33,060 nt of DNA from DATBMA01 sp036555105 (GCA_036555105.1 DATBMA010000038.1:1-33060); one strand, 5' to 3'; shown: positions 16,254-23,800, counted from the first letter of the stretch. The notes: generated by a model from the letters alone, not told the origin. A program made the numbers and translations.

Positions 16254-17002
16254 CAGCGGTCCCTCAGCACGATCAGGACGGCGAGCGATACGGCCACCAT
16301 CAACAGGCTCAGTGCCACCGCCGTGTCACGGTCGCTCTCCAACGCCACGTATACGGCCAGAGGGAGAGTCTGGGTTCGTCCCTGCAGGTTCCCGGCGAAG
16401 GTGATGGTGGCCCCGAACTCGCCAAGCGCCCTCGCCCAGGTCAGCACCAGGCCTGCAATCAGCGAAGGGCCGATCATCGGCAGTGTCACCCGCCGAAGCA
16501 CCGTCCACCTGCTCGCTCCCAGGGTGGAAGCCGCCCCTTCGAATCTGGAGTCGAGGTTCCGGAGGGCGCTCTCCACCGTGATCACCAAGAAGGGCATCGC
16601 CACGAAGGTGGTGGCAATGACCACCCCCCACGTGGAGAAGGGGAGCAGCAGCCCTGTCGCCTCATACAGAGGCTGGCCGATCAGACCTCGCCGGCCGAGG
16701 GCGAAGAGGAGAGCCGCCCCTCCCACGACGGGTGGCAGCACGAGCGGAAGCGTGACCAGCCCGCGGACAAAGGCCCGGCCCGGGAACTCGACCCTGGCCA
16801 GCAGCCATGCCAGCGGGATCCCGATGACCACCGATATCGCCGTCGCTCCCACTGAACCGATCATCGACAAGCGCAAGGCGTCGCCTACCACTTCGCTTGT
16901 GAAGAGGTCCGCCAGATCTCCCCACGGGGTTCGGCTGAGAAGCCCGATGAGCGGAAGCGCGAACAGGGCCAGCCCGAGCGAGCCGAGGATGACCAGCGCC
17001 AC
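16238..17002 (-). CDS. modB: Molybdate-type ABC transporter permease
   Basis: A 254-residue permease with six hydrophobic segments and the binding-protein-dependent permease (EAA) loop EGAASTLGASRWTVLRRVTLP followed by SLIAGLVLTWARALGEFGATI, which is characteristic of ModB. The N-terminal region is open further upstream with a basic stretch (KSTRKRVGSRPPVALVILG), so the true start may be before the GTG at 17002. It is first in a modBC pair; no modA is adjacent, but one lies at 31621-32451. Confidence 0.85.
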   Translation of the reverse strand: MALVILGSLGLALFALPLIGLLSRTPWGDLADLFTSEVVGDALRLSMIGSVGATAISVVIGIPLAWLLARVEFPGRAFVRGLVTLPLVLPPVVGGAALLFALGRRGLIGQPLYEATGLLLPFSTWGVVIATTFVAMPFLVITVESALRNLDSRFEGAASTLGASRWTVLRRVTLPMIGPSLIAGLVLTWARALGEFGATITFAGNLQGRTQTLPLAVYVALESDRDTAVALSLLMVAVSLAVLIVLRDRWWKAL

Positions 17003-17108
17003 CGGCGGCCTCGACCCGACCCTCTTTCGGGTGCTCTTCGGTGCTGTCAGAGTGATCGGGACCGTACCCGGTTTCAGAAATGCCGCCCTGCCGCTGTGGG
17101 AGCCTTAT

Positions 17109-17192
17109 GTCTTAAGTCTTAAGTCTTGAGTCTTACGTGAGACGTACGACGTGAGACGTGAGACGTACGACGTGAGACGTACGACGTGAGAC
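17109..17192. repeat. Twelve-unit heptamer repeat array
   Basis: Twelve uninterrupted 7-bp units, all starting GT: GTCTTAA, GTCTTAA, GTCTTGA, GTCTTAC, then GTGAGAC and GTACGAC units in the order 5 of the former and 3 of the latter (G-A-G-G-A-G-A-G, where G is GTGAGAC and A is GTACGAC). The array lies between the start of modB and the 3' end of csbD and is not coding. Its function is unknown; short-period arrays of this kind change copy number by slippage. Confidence 0.85.
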
Positions 17193-17202
17193 GTCTCGGG
17201 TT

Positions 17203-17227
17203 GGGGGCGGCCTCAGCGGCCGCCCCC
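17203..17227 (-). terminator. Perfect 10-bp hairpin downstream of csbD
   Basis: GGGGGCGGCC and GGCCGCCCCC pair around the loop TCAGC, 15 bases past the csbD-like stop codon. No T-run follows. It is well placed to end the csbD transcript and separate it from the repeat array and modB. Confidence 0.6.
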
Positions 17228-17242
17228 GTCTGTCATCGCCGG

Positions 17243-17467
17243 TCAGGCGAAGATGTCCTGCAGTTTCGTCTGCACGGAGTCGGTGGTCTCGCCGGTGACT
17301 TCTTTGATCTTTCCGACCAGTCCGTCCCAGCTTCCTCGGGCCTCCTCCAACTCCTGGTCGGTGAGCTTGCCCCACATCTTGCGAATCCGACCGCGGGCCT
17401 GCTGCCATCGGCCTTCGTCGGCCAAACGGTCTTCCCAGTCGGTCTCGTAGTCGTGTGCCGGCTGCAT
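17243..17467 (-). CDS. CsbD-like stress protein
   Basis: A 74-residue hydrophilic helical protein with the CsbD (UPF0337) pattern: RWQQARGRIRKMWGKLTDQE, then GSWDGLVGKIKEVTGETTDS. CsbD is a SigB-controlled general stress protein in Bacillus; its molecular role is unknown. The ATG at 17467 has AAAGGGG seven bases upstream. A SigB-type promoter lies at 17499-17524, and a strong hairpin follows the stop. Confidence 0.85.
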   Translation of the reverse strand: MQPAHDYETDWEDRLADEGRWQQARGRIRKMWGKLTDQELEEARGSWDGLVGKIKEVTGETTDSVQTKLQDIFA

Positions 17468-17498
17468 GCTGAACCCCTTTCGTCCGGCTGCAGGGTCA

Positions 17499-17524
17499 GT
17501 ACCCATCCTTTGCCTTCGACAAAC
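17499..17524 (-). promoter_or_regulatory. SigB/SigF-type promoter of csbD
   Basis: On the minus strand GTTTGT (17524-17519), 14 bases, then GGGTAC (17504-17499), 31 bases before the ATG. It matches the GTTT/GGGTA consensus of SigB/SigF sigma factors and is one of eight such sites in the window. Confidence 0.75.
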
Positions 17525-17590
17525 CCGGTCACAGAGAGGAGACGCGCGGTTAGGAGGCATCGCCTGCTTAGCCTGAATCGGGTGATCCCT

Positions 17591-19021
17591 GTGAGCCACA
17601 CCGGAATTCGCCTGACCCCGCAAGAAGATCGGGTGATCACCAAGCCGTTCCTGGCCAACGTCGGAGCGGTCGGAGAATGGGGCCAGCGGATTCAGCAAAT
17701 CGCTGATCGCGTCCTCTCCGTTCCCGACGACCGCCTCGAGCCCGAGGTGGAACTGCTCCGGAGCAGGTTCCGGTCCCGCCATCGCGACATCGAAAGCAGC
17801 TGGGAGCGGAATCTGGTGCTGGCCGCGGCGTATGTGCCCGCTCTGCTCGAGGTCGACGACCCCATGAGACGCCTCCTGTTGGGGGCATCGTTCACCCAGG
17901 AGTACGCAATCGAGGGGGCGGCATTGACCAATCCCTCGGCGGTCCCGATCGGCGACGGCGAATTCATCCTCAGCCTGCGGGCGATCGGGGAAGGGCACAT
18001 CTCCTCGATCGAGTTCCGCCACGGGAGGATCGGCGCCGACAAGCAGGTGGTCATCGACCAGCCGGGCCCGCACGCCACGGCCGGGGTCCGCAAAGAGATC
18101 AGGCATGAGCGCACGAGCTTCGCCTCCAAGCTCGGGGAACTGAAGGCGATGGACACGGTGGCAGAGATGGTGCTCGAGCTCCTCGAGCAGGACTTCGACG
18201 ACACCGAGCTCTCGGCCGCCCTTGCCCTGGTAGCGGCCCGCGATCACGTCCACCCGCTCCAGGCGGACACCAGCATGCACATGTTCCGCTGGCTCTCGAC
18301 TTCGAACTACGACCTGGTGTTCGAGGATGAAGAGCTGTCCGAGAGGGTTCTGTTCCCGGCCGGCCCGGCCGACAGCAACGGCATGGAGGATGCTCGCTTC
18401 GTCAGGTTCGTCGATGACGACGGCGCCGTCACCTACTACGCCACCTACACGGCGTTCGATGGCTCGCGGGTTCTCCCACAGCTGATATCGACCGGCGACT
18501 TCGTCAAGTTCCGGGTCTCCACGCTGCACGGCTCCTGTGTGCAGAACAAGGGAATGGCACTTTTCCCACGCCGGATCGGGGGCCGATTCGTGGCGCTGTC
18601 CCGGCACGACCAGATGAACCTGCACGTGCTCTGGACCGACGATGAGTGGCAGTGGAACACGGCCGAACGGCTCATCAGTCCGCACGAGCTGTGGGAGTCA
18701 ACCCAGATCGGCAACTGCGGGTCGCCAATGGAGACCCCTGAGGGCTGGCTCGTGATCACCCACGGCGTGGGCCCGATGCGGACCTACAGCCTCGGCGCCA
18801 TCCTCCTCGACCTCGATCACCCCAACCAGGTGCTCGGCCGGCTCAGGGAGCCGTTGTTGGAGCCGGATTGGCGTGATCGGGACGGGTACGTGCCGAATGT
18901 CGTCTACTCGTGCGGTGCTCTGCTGGACCGCGGCACCGTTGTCCTCCCCTTCGGCATCGCCGACCGCGAGGTGGGGATCGCCCTGGTGGAGCTCAGCGAC
19001 CTGCTTTCGGCCTTGATCTGA
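17591..19021 (+). CDS. GH130-type glycoside phosphorylase/hydrolase
   Basis: A 476-residue protein of the five-bladed beta-propeller GH130 family, which acts on beta-mannosides by phosphorolysis or hydrolysis. Visible landmarks are RLTPQEDRVITKPF at the N-terminus, NYDLVFEDEELSERVLFPAG, GMEDARFVRFVDDDGAVTYY, NKGMALFPRRIGGRFVALSR and GSPMETPEGWLVITHGVGPM, in the order expected. The N-terminal 170 residues are helical and are an extension found in some members. Start is GTG 17591; GTG 17582 is equally possible, and neither has a strong ribosome site. A GT4-like glycosyltransferase (24214-25326) and an alpha/alpha-barrel-like protein (19423-20520) are nearby, a set I recall recurring together in actinobacteria, suggesting a shared mannose-containing glycan pathway (inference). 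Confidence 0.85.
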   Translation: MSHTGIRLTPQEDRVITKPFLANVGAVGEWGQRIQQIADRVLSVPDDRLEPEVELLRSRFRSRHRDIESSWERNLVLAAAYVPALLEVDDPMRRLLLGASFTQEYAIEGAALTNPSAVPIGDGEFILSLRAIGEGHISSIEFRHGRIGADKQVVIDQPGPHATAGVRKEIRHERTSFASKLGELKAMDTVAEMVLELLEQDFDDTELSAALALVAARDHVHPLQADTSMHMFRWLSTSNYDLVFEDEELSERVLFPAGPADSNGMEDARFVRFVDDDGAVTYYATYTAFDGSRVLPQLISTGDFVKFRVSTLHGSCVQNKGMALFPRRIGGRFVALSRHDQMNLHVLWTDDEWQWNTAERLISPHELWESTQIGNCGSPMETPEGWLVITHGVGPMRTYSLGAILLDLDHPNQVLGRLREPLLEPDWRDRDGYVPNVVYSCGALLDRGTVVLPFGIADREVGIALVELSDLLSALI

Positions 19022-19076
19022 GGCGGACCCACCGAATACCCGGTTAGGACCAAGTGTGGCTGGGTAGAGAGGCTCG

Positions 19077-19376
19077 ATCTACCAAGCAAACCAACCCGAC
19101 GCGCCTTTCGGCGATGACCCGGCTGCACCGGAGCAGTGGCGTCTCCGCGCCCGATGCCGTGACTCCGAGCCTGCCACCTTCTTCAACTTCTCCGATGACC
19201 CGGCTGCCCCGCTGGCGGCCAAGGAGATCTGCTCGCTTTGCCCGGTCAGACGCGAGTGCCTCGCTTACGCACTGATGACCAGGCAGCCCTACGGGGTATG
19301 GGGCGGGATGACGGCGACAGAGCGGAGGCGCCTCCTCCGGCGGAACCTGCATGGGATAGTGGCCAGCCCGCGGTGA
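19077..19376 (+). CDS. WhiB-family iron-sulfur protein, no ordinary start codon
   Basis: The frame encodes a clear WhiB protein: WRLRARC, then EICSLCPVRREC, and the turn GVWGGMTATERRRLL. The four cysteines (27, 52, 55, 61 counting from the ATC at 19077) would hold a [4Fe-4S] cluster. WhiB proteins bind the primary sigma factor and tune stress or developmental genes. An in-frame TAG lies at 19065-19067, and there is no ATG, GTG, TTG or CTG between it and the WhiB core. ATC at 19077, behind AGAGAGG, is the only start I can propose; otherwise the gene is broken at its 5' end. A 14-base direct repeat (GATGACCCGGCTGC) occurs at 19113 and 19194, in frame, giving DDPAAP twice. Confidence 0.75.
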   Translation: MYQANQPDAPFGDDPAAPEQWRLRARCRDSEPATFFNFSDDPAAPLAAKEICSLCPVRRECLAYALMTRQPYGVWGGMTATERRRLLRRNLHGIVASPR

Positions 19377-19422
19377 AGGTGGGCCGCCAGGCCCGGATCC
19401 AACGACTAAGAAAGGACCCGCC

Positions 19423-20520
19423 TCAGGGTGAGCTTGCGGGCTTCAGCATCGCCAGGATCGCTCCGAGGGCTGAGAGAGTGGATTCCGCTCCCTGGTTGAG
19501 GTTGGCCCCGGTTGGGGTCAACCCGTCGAAACAGGCACCCGTGGCGGGGTCGTAGAGGGCTGCTCCCCGGTCGTTCAATCCCATCAGCCAGCTCACCGCC
19601 ACTTGGGCGGGCGCCATCCAGGCGACATCGCCCGACACCTCACCGGCCCGTGCCGTGGCGTCAGCCATCGCCCACGCTTCGATCGGCTGTTGGTCGTATG
19701 CCGGTTTCTGCCCCTGGCGGGAGCGTCCGCCCACCGGAGTGAAGCTGAACCCGTTACGCCCGATCTCCTCTTCGATCAGCCACTCCAGGAGATGCAGTCC
19801 GTCCGCGATCATTTCCGAGTCATCGAGCGCCCGGCCGGCCGACAGGAGGGCCTCCGGCAGCCGGGCGTTGTCGTAGGTGAGCCGCGCCTCCGGCCATGGC
19901 CACACACTGCGCCAGGTCGGCCTCGGCAGCGCGGCCGAAAGCGCGGCGACCGCCCCGACTAGGCCGTCGGCCTGCGGACGCACCGCTTCTGCGGCGCAGA
20001 AGCCGAGCAGTGCATAAGCGATCGGCCGCCACCACAAGCTGGTGAAGTCGCCGGATTCGAGCAGCATGTCGAGAGCAAGGTCGGCCGACCGCTCATCCGG
20101 CCATGAGCTGGCAGCCACCCCCAGGCCCCAAAGCGCCCGGCCGATGGCGTCGTCTGTGCTGCCCTGGAGCCAGCGACCCGAGGCGTCCTTGCGGTCGCTC
20201 CATCCGCCCGATCCATTGCTGTTGACCCGGCTGCGGGCGCCAACCACGAAGTCCAGATAGCGGCCGCCAAGGCCAGCAGGTACCTCCACTCTGGCAGCGT
20301 GCGCCCGCCCCACGATCACCAGGGCTCGGCCGTTGTCGTCCAGGGAGTAGCCGCCCTGCTTCCGGGGATGCGAGAACTCGGCGTGCTCATAGAGACCTGC
20401 CGGCCCGGTCATCGAGGCAAGGTGGTCGAAGTTGATCCACTGCCGGGAGGGTGGGTCGAACCTACTGCCCCGAGCGGCAGGCCCGACCTCGTCATGTGCC
20501 AGGGTCACGTCGACCTTCAT
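19423..20520 (-). CDS. Alpha/alpha-barrel-like protein of a carbohydrate cluster
   Basis: A 365-residue soluble protein. The second half has repeated amphipathic helices with TYDNARLPEALLSAGRALDD, LLEWLIEEE, DQQPIEAWAMADA, NDRGAALYDPATGACFDGL and NLNQGAESTLSALGAI. I recognise this as the helical barrel-like domain that often sits beside or is fused to GT4 glycosyltransferases near GH130 genes. The activity is unknown. Its ATG overlaps the stop of the upstream 137-residue gene (ATGA), so they are coupled. Residues 1-110 are less conserved-looking. Confidence 0.65.
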   Translation of the reverse strand: MKVDVTLAHDEVGPAARGSRFDPPSRQWINFDHLASMTGPAGLYEHAEFSHPRKQGGYSLDDNGRALVIVGRAHAARVEVPAGLGGRYLDFVVGARSRVNSNGSGGWSDRKDASGRWLQGSTDDAIGRALWGLGVAASSWPDERSADLALDMLLESGDFTSLWWRPIAYALLGFCAAEAVRPQADGLVGAVAALSAALPRPTWRSVWPWPEARLTYDNARLPEALLSAGRALDDSEMIADGLHLLEWLIEEEIGRNGFSFTPVGGRSRQGQKPAYDQQPIEAWAMADATARAGEVSGDVAWMAPAQVAVSWLMGLNDRGAALYDPATGACFDGLTPTGANLNQGAESTLSALGAILAMLKPASSP

Positions 20521-20930
20521 TCGATCTCCATCGTCGGATCCGATCGATCGTCGGCGGTGCGGGTGAAGGTCCATGAGCCGAAGTCCCAGACCGACAGCGC
20601 ACCGTGCCGGCGGAGCACCTTGGATGCATCCTCGCGGGACTCTCCACCCGAAAGCACCAGCACCTCGCGACCCTGCCGCAGCTCGGCCTCGATCTCGTCG
20701 GCAATCCTCAACTCGTCGCCAAATGCCGCGGCGGCGGCACTGAGCGCACCGGTCAGCCCGGGCTGCTTGGGTCGCAGCCGGGAAACTGCCTCCATCCCCG
20801 CCAGCTTCGACACGGCCCATCCACCTGCGCTCGCGGCCGCAGCTGCCCCTTCGGGGTCGCCGGGCTCCACGACCGCCAATAGCGCGCCTTCGAGGCTCAC
20901 CGGGTGCGAATTCTTGGGCTCGACCTTCAT
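20517..20930 (-). CDS. Unrecognised 137-residue soluble protein
   Basis: It has an Ala/Gly-rich middle (GAAAAASAGGWAVSKLAG; LTGALSAAAAAFGDELRI) and a C-terminal alpha/beta part (VLVLSGGESREDASKVLRRH, then SVWDFGSWTFT). The last part resembles the ends of general-stress 17M-like proteins, where a helix AxxVLRxxGA is followed by a strand; this is only a resemblance. No signal peptide or Cys. It lies 7 bases after the SAP-like basic protein gene and overlaps the next gene by 4 bases, so it sits mid-operon. Confidence 0.65.
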   Translation of the reverse strand: MKVEPKNSHPVSLEGALLAVVEPGDPEGAAAAASAGGWAVSKLAGMEAVSRLRPKQPGLTGALSAAAAAFGDELRIADEIEAELRQGREVLVLSGGESREDASKVLRRHGALSVWDFGSWTFTRTADDRSDPTMEIE

Positions 20931-20937
20931 GAGGAGC

Positions 20938-21270
20938 TCAGGATCGTCTGTCCACGGCCTTCTGCAATTCCGCCTTGTTCATTCTCGATCGGCCACTGAC
21001 GTTCATGCGCTTGGCCTCCTCATAGAGCTGCTCCTTGGTTCGGCCGCGAGATCCGCTGTGCGAGCGGAGCCCGCCGCGCCGCCCGGAAGAGATGTCATTC
21101 CTGGACAGGCGCGAGTAAGACTTGGCCTCTCCTGCCCGGGCCCTCTCCTTATTCACCGTTCGAGCGGCGATCTCCTCGGCGGTGTCCTCGGACTCGCCTC
21201 GCTCGACCAGTCCCTTCTTGATGTGCTTGTACTGCCGTTCTCGCTTCTTAGACCATGCTTTCTGTGGCAT
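20938..21270 (-). CDS. Basic protein of the 'plasmid stabilization' / Rho-N-like family
   Basis: A 110-residue Lys/Arg-rich protein: MPQKAWSKKRERQYKHIKKG, then RGESEDTAEEIAARTVNKER, a flexible Ser/Arg/Gly stretch, and a C-terminal helical module TKEQLYEEAKRMNVSGRSRM followed by NKAELQKAV. That last module has the SAP/Rho-N helix-extended-loop-helix form that binds nucleic acid. The common name 'plasmid stabilization protein' is historical and does not show a plasmid here. The ATG has AGGAGG four bases upstream. Confidence 0.8.
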   Translation of the reverse strand: MPQKAWSKKRERQYKHIKKGLVERGESEDTAEEIAARTVNKERARAGEAKSYSRLSRNDISSGRRGGLRSHSGSRGRTKEQLYEEAKRMNVSGRSRMNKAELQKAVDRRS

Positions 21271-21291
21271 CGGCCCTCCTCTCACGTGCTA

Positions 21292-21501
21292 TCAGGCGCC
21301 TGCCGCGGCCCCCCGGTTGCGAGGAAAGCGAACCGGGGCATGGGCATGACAGGTCGCCCGCAGGTTGTAGCGGCTGAGCACCGTGTCGCATCCCCGCACC
21401 GAGCAGGTGCGTCGACCCTCAGCCAGGCGCGGTCGTCGGGCCCCTTTGGGAAGGCTGGTGCCGCGCAAGAGCGTCAGCGGGTCGAGTTGCATGGTGTCCA
21501 T
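21292..21501 (-). CDS. Small zinc-finger-like protein
   Basis: A 69-residue protein with a probable zinc site RTCSVRGCDTVLSRYNLRAT then CHAHAP (C-x4-C...C-x-H pattern). The N-terminal 30 residues are basic and unstructured-looking. I recall short actinobacterial proteins with the same C-x4-C-x-x-x-L-S-x-Y-N motif, of unknown role. ATG at 21501 is preceded by AAGGAA at good spacing. A TTG-free short gap of 21 bases separates it from the next gene on the same strand. Confidence 0.7.
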   Translation of the reverse strand: MDTMQLDPLTLLRGTSLPKGARRPRLAEGRRTCSVRGCDTVLSRYNLRATCHAHAPVRFPRNRGAAAGA

Positions 21502-21535
21502 TTGGATTCCTTCCCTTTGCTACCGGAGTCGAGAG

Positions 21536-21952
21536 TCAGTTGTTGGGCGGAGCGAGGCTGATGTCGGCCAGAACCGAGTCCGGATCGCGTTCGATCGCGA
21601 GGTCGCCGAGGCTGACGATGCCCACCAAGCGGTCGCCTTCGATGACCGGAAGGCGCCTGATGTCGTACTGGCGCATGAGCTCTACCGCCTCTCCGGCCGA
21701 ACTGCCGGGCCCGATCGACACGACGTCGTGGCGGCAGATCGACTCGAGGTCCGCATTCGGGTCGGCGCCTTCCGCCACGGAGCGCACCACGATGTCCCTG
21801 TCGGTGATGATCCCGCACACACGACCGTCCTCCTTGAGGACGATCACATCCCCGATGTCGTTCTCACGCATCACACGAGCCGCCTCCATCACGGTGGCCC
21901 CGCTATCGATGCCGAGCGGGTCGGGGGTCATCAAATCTCGAACACTCTCCAT
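21536..21952 (-). CDS. Paired CBS-domain protein
   Basis: A 138-residue protein consisting of two CBS motifs. The first has VRDLMTPDPLGIDSGATV and GDVIVLKEDGRVCGIITDRD; the second has DVVSIGPGSSAGEAVELM and IRRLPVIEGDRLVGIVSLGD. Pairs of this kind bind adenine nucleotides and often act as energy or stress sensors. The ATG has AGGAGG seven bases upstream, and a SigB-type promoter lies 55 bases before it. Two small genes follow within 35 bases and may be co-transcribed. Confidence 0.88.
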   Translation of the reverse strand: MESVRDLMTPDPLGIDSGATVMEAARVMRENDIGDVIVLKEDGRVCGIITDRDIVVRSVAEGADPNADLESICRHDVVSIGPGSSAGEAVELMRQYDIRRLPVIEGDRLVGIVSLGDLAIERDPDSVLADISLAPPNN

Positions 21953-22007
21953 GGCTCACCTCCTTGAACCTTCCGGCAAATCGGGCGCTTTCAATCGCAC
22001 GCGATCC

Positions 22008-22033
22008 GTACCCCAGGGCGACTCCCGTGAAAC
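22008..22033 (-). promoter_or_regulatory. SigB/SigF-type promoter of the CBS gene
   Basis: On the minus strand GTTTCA (22033-22028), 14 bases, GGGTAC (22013-22008). The -10 is 55 bases before the CBS start codon. Confidence 0.7.
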
Positions 22034-22112
22034 CCGCCGGCCGTGGCAGGGGTGCTTGGTTACGCGCCAGAATGCTGCTGTTCTGGGGGGACACGCGCCG
22101 AGAGAGCCGGGA

Positions 22113-23060
22113 ATGTCGACAGGTCAAGTCAACGCAGAGCCCCAGACAATGCCCGGATTCCGGCACCAGGCCATCTTCTATCAGGGTGAGGGCGGCTACC
22201 TGGATCAGGTCCGCCCCGTCATCGAGGACGCGGTCGGCGCCGGCTGTCCAATTCTGGTGGCGGTTCCATCGGAGAAGGCCAAGCTCCTCAGGGACGCCAT
22301 GGATGGGATCTCAGGGGCACGTTTCCTCCCGATGGAGGAGGTGGGCCGCAATCCCGGGCGCATCCTCTCGCTGTGGTACGACTTCCTCGATGAGGCGTCC
22401 GGCAGTGACAGTGCTCGGGGTGTCGGAGAACCTGTGTGGGCTGGACGAAGCGCCGAGGAACTGGTCGAGTGCCAGTTGCACGAGAAGTTGCTCAATCACG
22501 CGTTTCAGGGCCTCGAGGCCGACTTTCGGCTGTTTTGCCCATATGACCTGGCTCACCTCGACGAGCCGACCCTGCGAGAGGCCCAAGCCTCCCATCCGAC
22601 CATCGCCGACCAAGCCGGACCGCGCGCCAGCCCGATCTTCGACCCGTCGATCGACGAGTCGCAACTGCCCCGGCTCGAAGTGCATTCGGATGCCTTCGTC
22701 TCTACCACGGGCCGCACGCTGGCCGATCTGAGAGCGCATTTGGCCGGCAAAGCGGCCGGATTCGGGCTGAAGCCGCGGAAGCTGTCCGACTTCCGACTGG
22801 CGGTCAACGAAGTCCTCACCAACAGCATCGAATACGCGGGGGGTGGGCGAATGGCCGTCTGGAAGGACGACGATTCTGTGGTCTGCCAGGTCGACGACTC
22901 CGGACACATCACCGACCCGCTGGTGGGAAGGCGGAGACCGCCACCGACGGCGCCGCGCGGCCGAGGGCTGTGGCTGGCCAACCAGCTATGCGACCTCGTC
23001 CAGCTGCGGTCCGGCCGCTCCGGTACCCAGGTCAGGCTGCACGCCACCATCGCCGGCTGA
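22113..23060 (+). CDS. MEDS sensory domain fused to an RsbW-like HATPase
   Basis: A 315-residue cytosolic protein. Residues about 12-190 match the MEDS/DcmR sensory domain (GFRHQAIFYQGEGGYLDQVR, PILVAVPSEKAKLLRDAM, FRLFCPYDLAHLDEP). Residues about 205-315 are an RsbW-type GHKL ATPase with an N-box NEVLTNSIEYAGGG, a D-x-G-type box VDDSGHITDP and a G-box RGRGLWLANQLCDLV. Proteins of this design are thought to be anti-sigma or sensor kinases that respond through the MEDS domain. ATG 22113 begins the MEDS-like region; the frame upstream is nonsense. It lies among the other partner-switching genes. Confidence 0.85.
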   Translation: MSTGQVNAEPQTMPGFRHQAIFYQGEGGYLDQVRPVIEDAVGAGCPILVAVPSEKAKLLRDAMDGISGARFLPMEEVGRNPGRILSLWYDFLDEASGSDSARGVGEPVWAGRSAEELVECQLHEKLLNHAFQGLEADFRLFCPYDLAHLDEPTLREAQASHPTIADQAGPRASPIFDPSIDESQLPRLEVHSDAFVSTTGRTLADLRAHLAGKAAGFGLKPRKLSDFRLAVNEVLTNSIEYAGGGRMAVWKDDDSVVCQVDDSGHITDPLVGRRRPPPTAPRGRGLWLANQLCDLVQLRSGRSGTQVRLHATIAG

Positions 23061-23081
23061 CCAGGTCGCGAGCCAACCTGG
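23061..23081 (+). terminator. Hairpin after the MEDS-HATPase gene
   Basis: CCAGGT and ACCTGG pair around nine bases, starting right after the TGA stop. The stem is short and there is no T-run, so confidence is low. It separates this gene from the next promoter. Confidence 0.35.
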
Positions 23082-23084
23082 CTG

Positions 23085-23110
23085 GTTTGCGCCCATCACC
23101 CTACGGGTAG
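23085..23110 (+). promoter_or_regulatory. SigB/SigF-type promoter of the Cys-rich protein gene
   Basis: GTTTGC (23085-23090), 14 bases, GGGTAG (23105-23110), 28 bases before the ATG at 23139. Confidence 0.7.
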
Positions 23111-23138
23111 GGCCAGTTGCCCCACTGCAGGAGATGCC

Positions 23139-23387
23139 ATGAAATGCGAGAACTGTGGCAACGACTATCACCGCACCATGACCGTGCAGCTCGAAGGGTC
23201 CGAGGCCAGGCGCTTCGACAGCTTCGAGTGCGCAATCCACGCCATGGCCCCGGTCTGCCCCCACTGCTTTACCAGCGTCGTCGGGCACGGCGTCGAAACC
23301 GAAGACGGCGCCATCTACTGCTGTGCCCACTGCGCCCGCGAGCACGGTCACCGTGGCCTCGCCGATAGTCAGAAGAGCCGGAACTGA
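23139..23387 (+). CDS. Small Cys/His-rich metal-binding protein
   Basis: An 82-residue protein with paired metal-binding motifs: CENCGNDY at the start, FDSFECAIHAMAPVCPHC in the middle, and YCCAHCAREHG near the end. Nine or so Cys plus several His suggest two zinc sites or a metallothionein-like role. I recall this as a widespread uncharacterised family. GGAG lies seven bases before the ATG, and a SigB-type promoter is just upstream. Its last 19 bases overlap the 3' end of the convergent RsbW-like gene. Confidence 0.8.
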   Translation: MKCENCGNDYHRTMTVQLEGSEARRFDSFECAIHAMAPVCPHCFTSVVGHGVETEDGAIYCCAHCAREHGHRGLADSQKSRN

Positions 23388-23800
23388 GGTGGGCCCGTGG
23401 TCGGGTGGGTCACAGAGAACCAGACCGACTTCCCACCCGGCCTGTAATCGATTCCCCACCGATCGGAGAGGGCACCGACGATGCGGAGCCCACGGCCGGA
23501 CCGGTCCGCGGGCGCCCCGATTAGGTCGGGATCGATGGAATTCGGGCTCGAGTCATCGACCGTCACCCTCACGTGACCGTCTCCGTCTCTCACCCGTACC
23601 GTGAACGGTGTGCGGGCGTGGAGGATGACGTTGGTGACTAGCTCCGATGTCACCGAGGCCAGCCTCTCGGACTCCAGGGCGCCGGCCTCGCCGGCATGCT
23701 GTAGCACGAACCGCCGGGCAGCGGCTACGGCCTCGGGGATCGGATCGAAGAACGCCACAAGCGAACCATCCAACTCTGCTTCGCTCCCAGGCTGCTCCAT
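23369..23800 (-). CDS. RsbW-like anti-sigma factor / serine kinase (intact HATPase)
   Basis: A 143-residue single-domain GHKL ATPase. The nucleotide-binding boxes are all present: N-box SELVTNVILHA (about 54-64), G1-type VTVDDSSP (about 80-87) and G2-type GRGLRIVGALSDRWGIDY (about 103-120). RsbW-type proteins bind a sigma factor and phosphorylate a STAS antagonist. It is the most orthodox of the five HATPase proteins here and so the best candidate kinase for the STAS protein at 26434-26793. The start is ATG 23800 or GTG 23803; no clear ribosome site. Confidence 0.85.
   Translation of the reverse strand: MEQPGSEAELDGSLVAFFDPIPEAVAAARRFVLQHAGEAGALESERLASVTSELVTNVILHARTPFTVRVRDGDGHVRVTVDDSSPNSIDPDLIGAPADRSGRGLRIVGALSDRWGIDYRPGGKSVWFSVTHPTTGPPQFRLF

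Noticed and set aside
17065..17070. GGGTAC on the minus strand upstream of modB
   Set aside because: No -35 box at the required distance.
17109..17192. CRISPR-like array
   Set aside because: Units are 7 bp and contiguous with no spacers, so it is a tandem repeat and not a CRISPR.
19036..19041. GGGTAT box on the minus strand after the GH130 gene
   Set aside because: No GTTT box at 14-15 bases and no minus-strand gene begins downstream.
19043..19067. Possible SigB-type promoter before WhiB (GTTAGG, 13 bases, GGGTAG)
   Set aside because: The -35 lacks the third T and the spacer is shorter than the other eight sites; too weak to annotate, though it would suit a WhiB gene.
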